Shown here piece after piece: positions 14,505-16,033 of a stretch of 16,033 nt of DNA (positions are counted from its first letter, which is position 1; each line of letters begins with the position of its first letter). The position numbers and the translations under genes were made by a program. The DNA is taken from positions 1-16,033 of the forward strand of contig DCFW01000016.1 in the NCBI GenBank assembly GCA_002315435.1, written 5' to 3'. The notes beneath the pieces are model-generated. The model had not been told where the DNA came from. It saw only the letters and a program-made list of their open reading frames with translations, and searched no databases. The DNA comes from Bacteroidales bacterium UBA1794. Its GTDB lineage: Bacteria > Bacteroidota > Bacteroidia > Bacteroidales > Bacteroidaceae.

Positions 14505-15872
14505 TCAATCTTTATTCTTAGGTAGTTTCAGTATAAAAGCAGAACCTTTTCCTTGAGTGCTCTTCACTGATATCGTGCCGCCATGCTTCTCCGCAATTGT
14601 TTTCACATAGAACAATCCGATGCCGTATCCTCTTACTGTCTGTAAATTACCGGTCGGCACACGATAAAATTTATCAAAGATATGCTGTTGCTGCTCAGTT
14701 GTAATGCCAACACCATTGTCTGTCACTTTGATATACACAGAATCATCCTTGGAATATGCGGCGATTTCTATTCTTTTATCCTCTCCGGAGTATTTCACCG
14801 CATTATCCACTAAATTACCAATTACATTACGAAGATGGGTGCGATCGGCATATACTGTCAAGTCGTCCGGAGCTACTTTCATTGATATCTTTATAGATTG
14901 ATCTATGGAGTATTGTTCTACGATATGAGCAATCAGTTCCTTCAATGAAATGTCCTCACATTGCAAAGTGAAAGTCTTTCGTCGCTCCATACTCATTGAG
15001 AGAATATGTTCAACCAATCCGCTCAGATTCTGCATCTGTTCTTTACTGATCGTCAAATATCTTTTCCGCTTATCCGCATCCATATCGGCACCGAAGTTCA
15101 GCAGAGCATCATTTGCCGCATAAGCTACAGCAATGGGAGTTTTCAGTTCATGCGTCATATTGTTGGTGAAGTCATCTTTCATCTCTTCCAATGTGCGTTG
15201 CTGCAAAATGACATGAATCAAATACCAGAATGCAATGCCCAATAGAATCACTATCAACAATGTGGCTGCAAGTATGCCTGCCATTCTCCAAAGGACTATC
15301 TTCATCATCGGAGTGATGTACACGTCATAGCGATAATATCCGCTTTTATTAATGTATGTCACACGCTCTTTGCCTTTCAAACTTTCTTTCTTAGATTGAT
15401 AATGAATAATGCGATGAGTCTTTAGATTCGTAAAATCAACCGCATAAACATCTAGTCTAAGCCCTTTGTCATGGCACTCTTTTATCAACAAACTATCATA
15501 GACATGAACATTCACCGGATATATCGAATCAATAGCAATATGTATGGATCCTTGTACATTTTTCATAATGCGATCAAGCATCGCCATATCAAAATGAATA
15601 TTCACACGCACTTTCTTACGATCAGATCCCGAAGAATCATGTACTTGTATTGAACGATCTTTTACTTTCTTTTTCGATTCATCCTTTGCAACAATACTCA
15701 TTCTGTATGACAACTCTTTCCGATCTACAGCCTCTAACGCCACATTTATATTTGTATTCGTCTCTTGCTTGATGGAACTATAAAGCCCTATCAACCAATA
15801 GATCTGCCAACTAAAAATAGCGACCAAAGCTATTATTATGGAGAACGTTACTATGCGAAAGGATGATTTCAT
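14505..15872 (-). CDS. Membrane sensor histidine kinase (RprX-like)
   Basis: This 455-residue kinase has membrane helices at about 7-30 and 195-220 bounding an extracytoplasmic sensor region of about 165 residues. That region is highly charged (for example KDESKKKVKDRS) and resembles no named sensor fold I know. The HisKA domain has phosphoacceptor H241 in NNMTHELKTPIAVAY. The ATPase domain shows the N box (NVIGNLVDNAVKYS, N353/N357), G1 (VTDNGVGI, D385), F box (FDKFYR) and G2 (GYGIGLFYV, 415-423). All catalytic elements are intact and no HAMP domain is evident. The signal sensed is unknown. It is first in a two-gene operon with the regulator. Confidence 0.92.
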   Translation of the reverse strand: MKSSFRIVTFSIIIALVAIFSWQIYWLIGLYSSIKQETNTNINVALEAVDRKELSYRMSIVAKDESKKKVKDRSIQVHDSSGSDRKKVRVNIHFDMAMLDRIMKNVQGSIHIAIDSIYPVNVHVYDSLLIKECHDKGLRLDVYAVDFTNLKTHRIIHYQSKKESLKGKERVTYINKSGYYRYDVYITPMMKIVLWRMAGILAATLLIVILLGIAFWYLIHVILQQRTLEEMKDDFTNNMTHELKTPIAVAYAANDALLNFGADMDADKRKRYLTISKEQMQNLSGLVEHILSMSMERRKTFTLQCEDISLKELIAHIVEQYSIDQSIKISMKVAPDDLTVYADRTHLRNVIGNLVDNAVKYSGEDKRIEIAAYSKDDSVYIKVTDNGVGITTEQQQHIFDKFYRVPTGNLQTVRGYGIGLFYVKTIAEKHGGTISVKSTQGKGSAFILKLPKNKD

Positions 15873-15890
15873 ATATTATCTTTTGATAAA

Positions 15891-15898
15891 CAAAAGTA
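15891..15898 (-). promoter_or_regulatory. -7 promoter box of the kinase-regulator operon
   Basis: TACTTTTG on the minus strand matches TAnnTTTG and lies 18 nt before the kinase ATG. That gives a very short leader. No clear -33 TTTG is present. Confidence 0.45.
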
Positions 15899-15979
15899 GA
15901 AATAATTATTGAATATCAGTTAGTAAAGTCAACATAGTCCATGGATATTTTCTGATTCGTTTATAACATTTTTATGTTT

Positions 15980-15987
15980 TACCTTTG
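15980..15987 (+). promoter_or_regulatory. Divergent -7 promoter box for a gene beyond the window
   Basis: TACCTTTG matches TAnnTTTG. A near -33 element TTCG (15956-15959) lies 20 nt upstream. No ATG opens a credible gene before 16033, so the gene and its start must lie outside. The stretch from 15899 to 16033 holds this promoter, the hexamer repeat and nothing else that I can recognise. Confidence 0.45.
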
Positions 15988-16005
15988 TTAAACTTAAATT
16001 TAACC
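15988..16005 (+). repeat. Three tandem TTAA-type hexamers at a promoter start site
   Basis: TTAAAC, TTAAAT and TTAACC follow one another with a 6-bp period directly after the -7 box, covering the expected start of transcription. The outer parts also read as GTTAAA...TTTAAC. Such a site could bind a regulator, perhaps the adjacent OmpR-type protein. In AT-rich sequence chance is possible. Confidence 0.4.
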
Positions 16006-16033
16006 TTCGCAGGGCTGACGCATTAAAAATTCC

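Overview
The window looks like the chromosome of a Bacteroidales bacterium, most likely Bacteroides or a close relative. Several upstream regions carry the Bacteroidetes promoter pattern (-33 TTTG, 19-nt spacer, -7 TAnnTTTG). Almost all starts lack a Shine-Dalgarno (SD) sequence, the base composition is AT-rich, and the gene content matches (Kdo transferase for a Gram-negative envelope, an RprXY-type two-component pair, a two-domain aminopeptidase P). Nothing indicates a phage, plasmid or island; this is mainly core housekeeping sequence.

Left end (1-1944, minus strand): the operon rpsU - xerC - hpf is followed by the tRNA cluster Thr(TGT)-Tyr(GTA)-Gly(TCC)-Thr(GGT), the last cut by the window edge. 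Two well-formed promoters are visible, one before rpsU and one between hpf and the tRNAs, and each is followed at once by a perfect inverted repeat that would lie at the 5' end of the RNA. hpf is the only gene here with a strong SD. It sits two genes downstream of the gene for bS21, the ribosomal protein linked in this phylum to hiding the anti-SD.

Centre (1984-8838): plus-strand pepP (start best placed at 2038) ends at a two-way terminator that it shares with the convergent gltX-waaA pair (minus strand, ATGA overlap). A divergent plus-strand gene codes for a 7TM-HD membrane phosphodiesterase (PgpH-like, probably cyclic-di-AMP). A second hairpin terminator follows it.

Right-centre (8985-13729): the minus-strand operon is U32 peptidase family protein - hotdog thioesterase - dprA - decayed XRE/Cro HTH gene. 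The last is a pseudogene that starts on the dprA stop codon and carries two frameshifts and one in-frame stop. dusB diverges from the U32 gene, so two likely RNA-modification genes share a short promoter region. dusB overlaps tail to tail with a gene for a secreted or outer-membrane protein of unknown function.

Right end (13805-16033, minus strand): a histidine kinase and an OmpR-family response regulator, one nucleotide apart. Upstream is a divergent promoter-like sequence with three tandem TTAA-type hexamers, serving a gene outside the window.

I found no CRISPR array, insertion sequence, defence island or clearly new multi-gene system. The most interesting signal is the lone strong SD of hpf in the bS21 operon.
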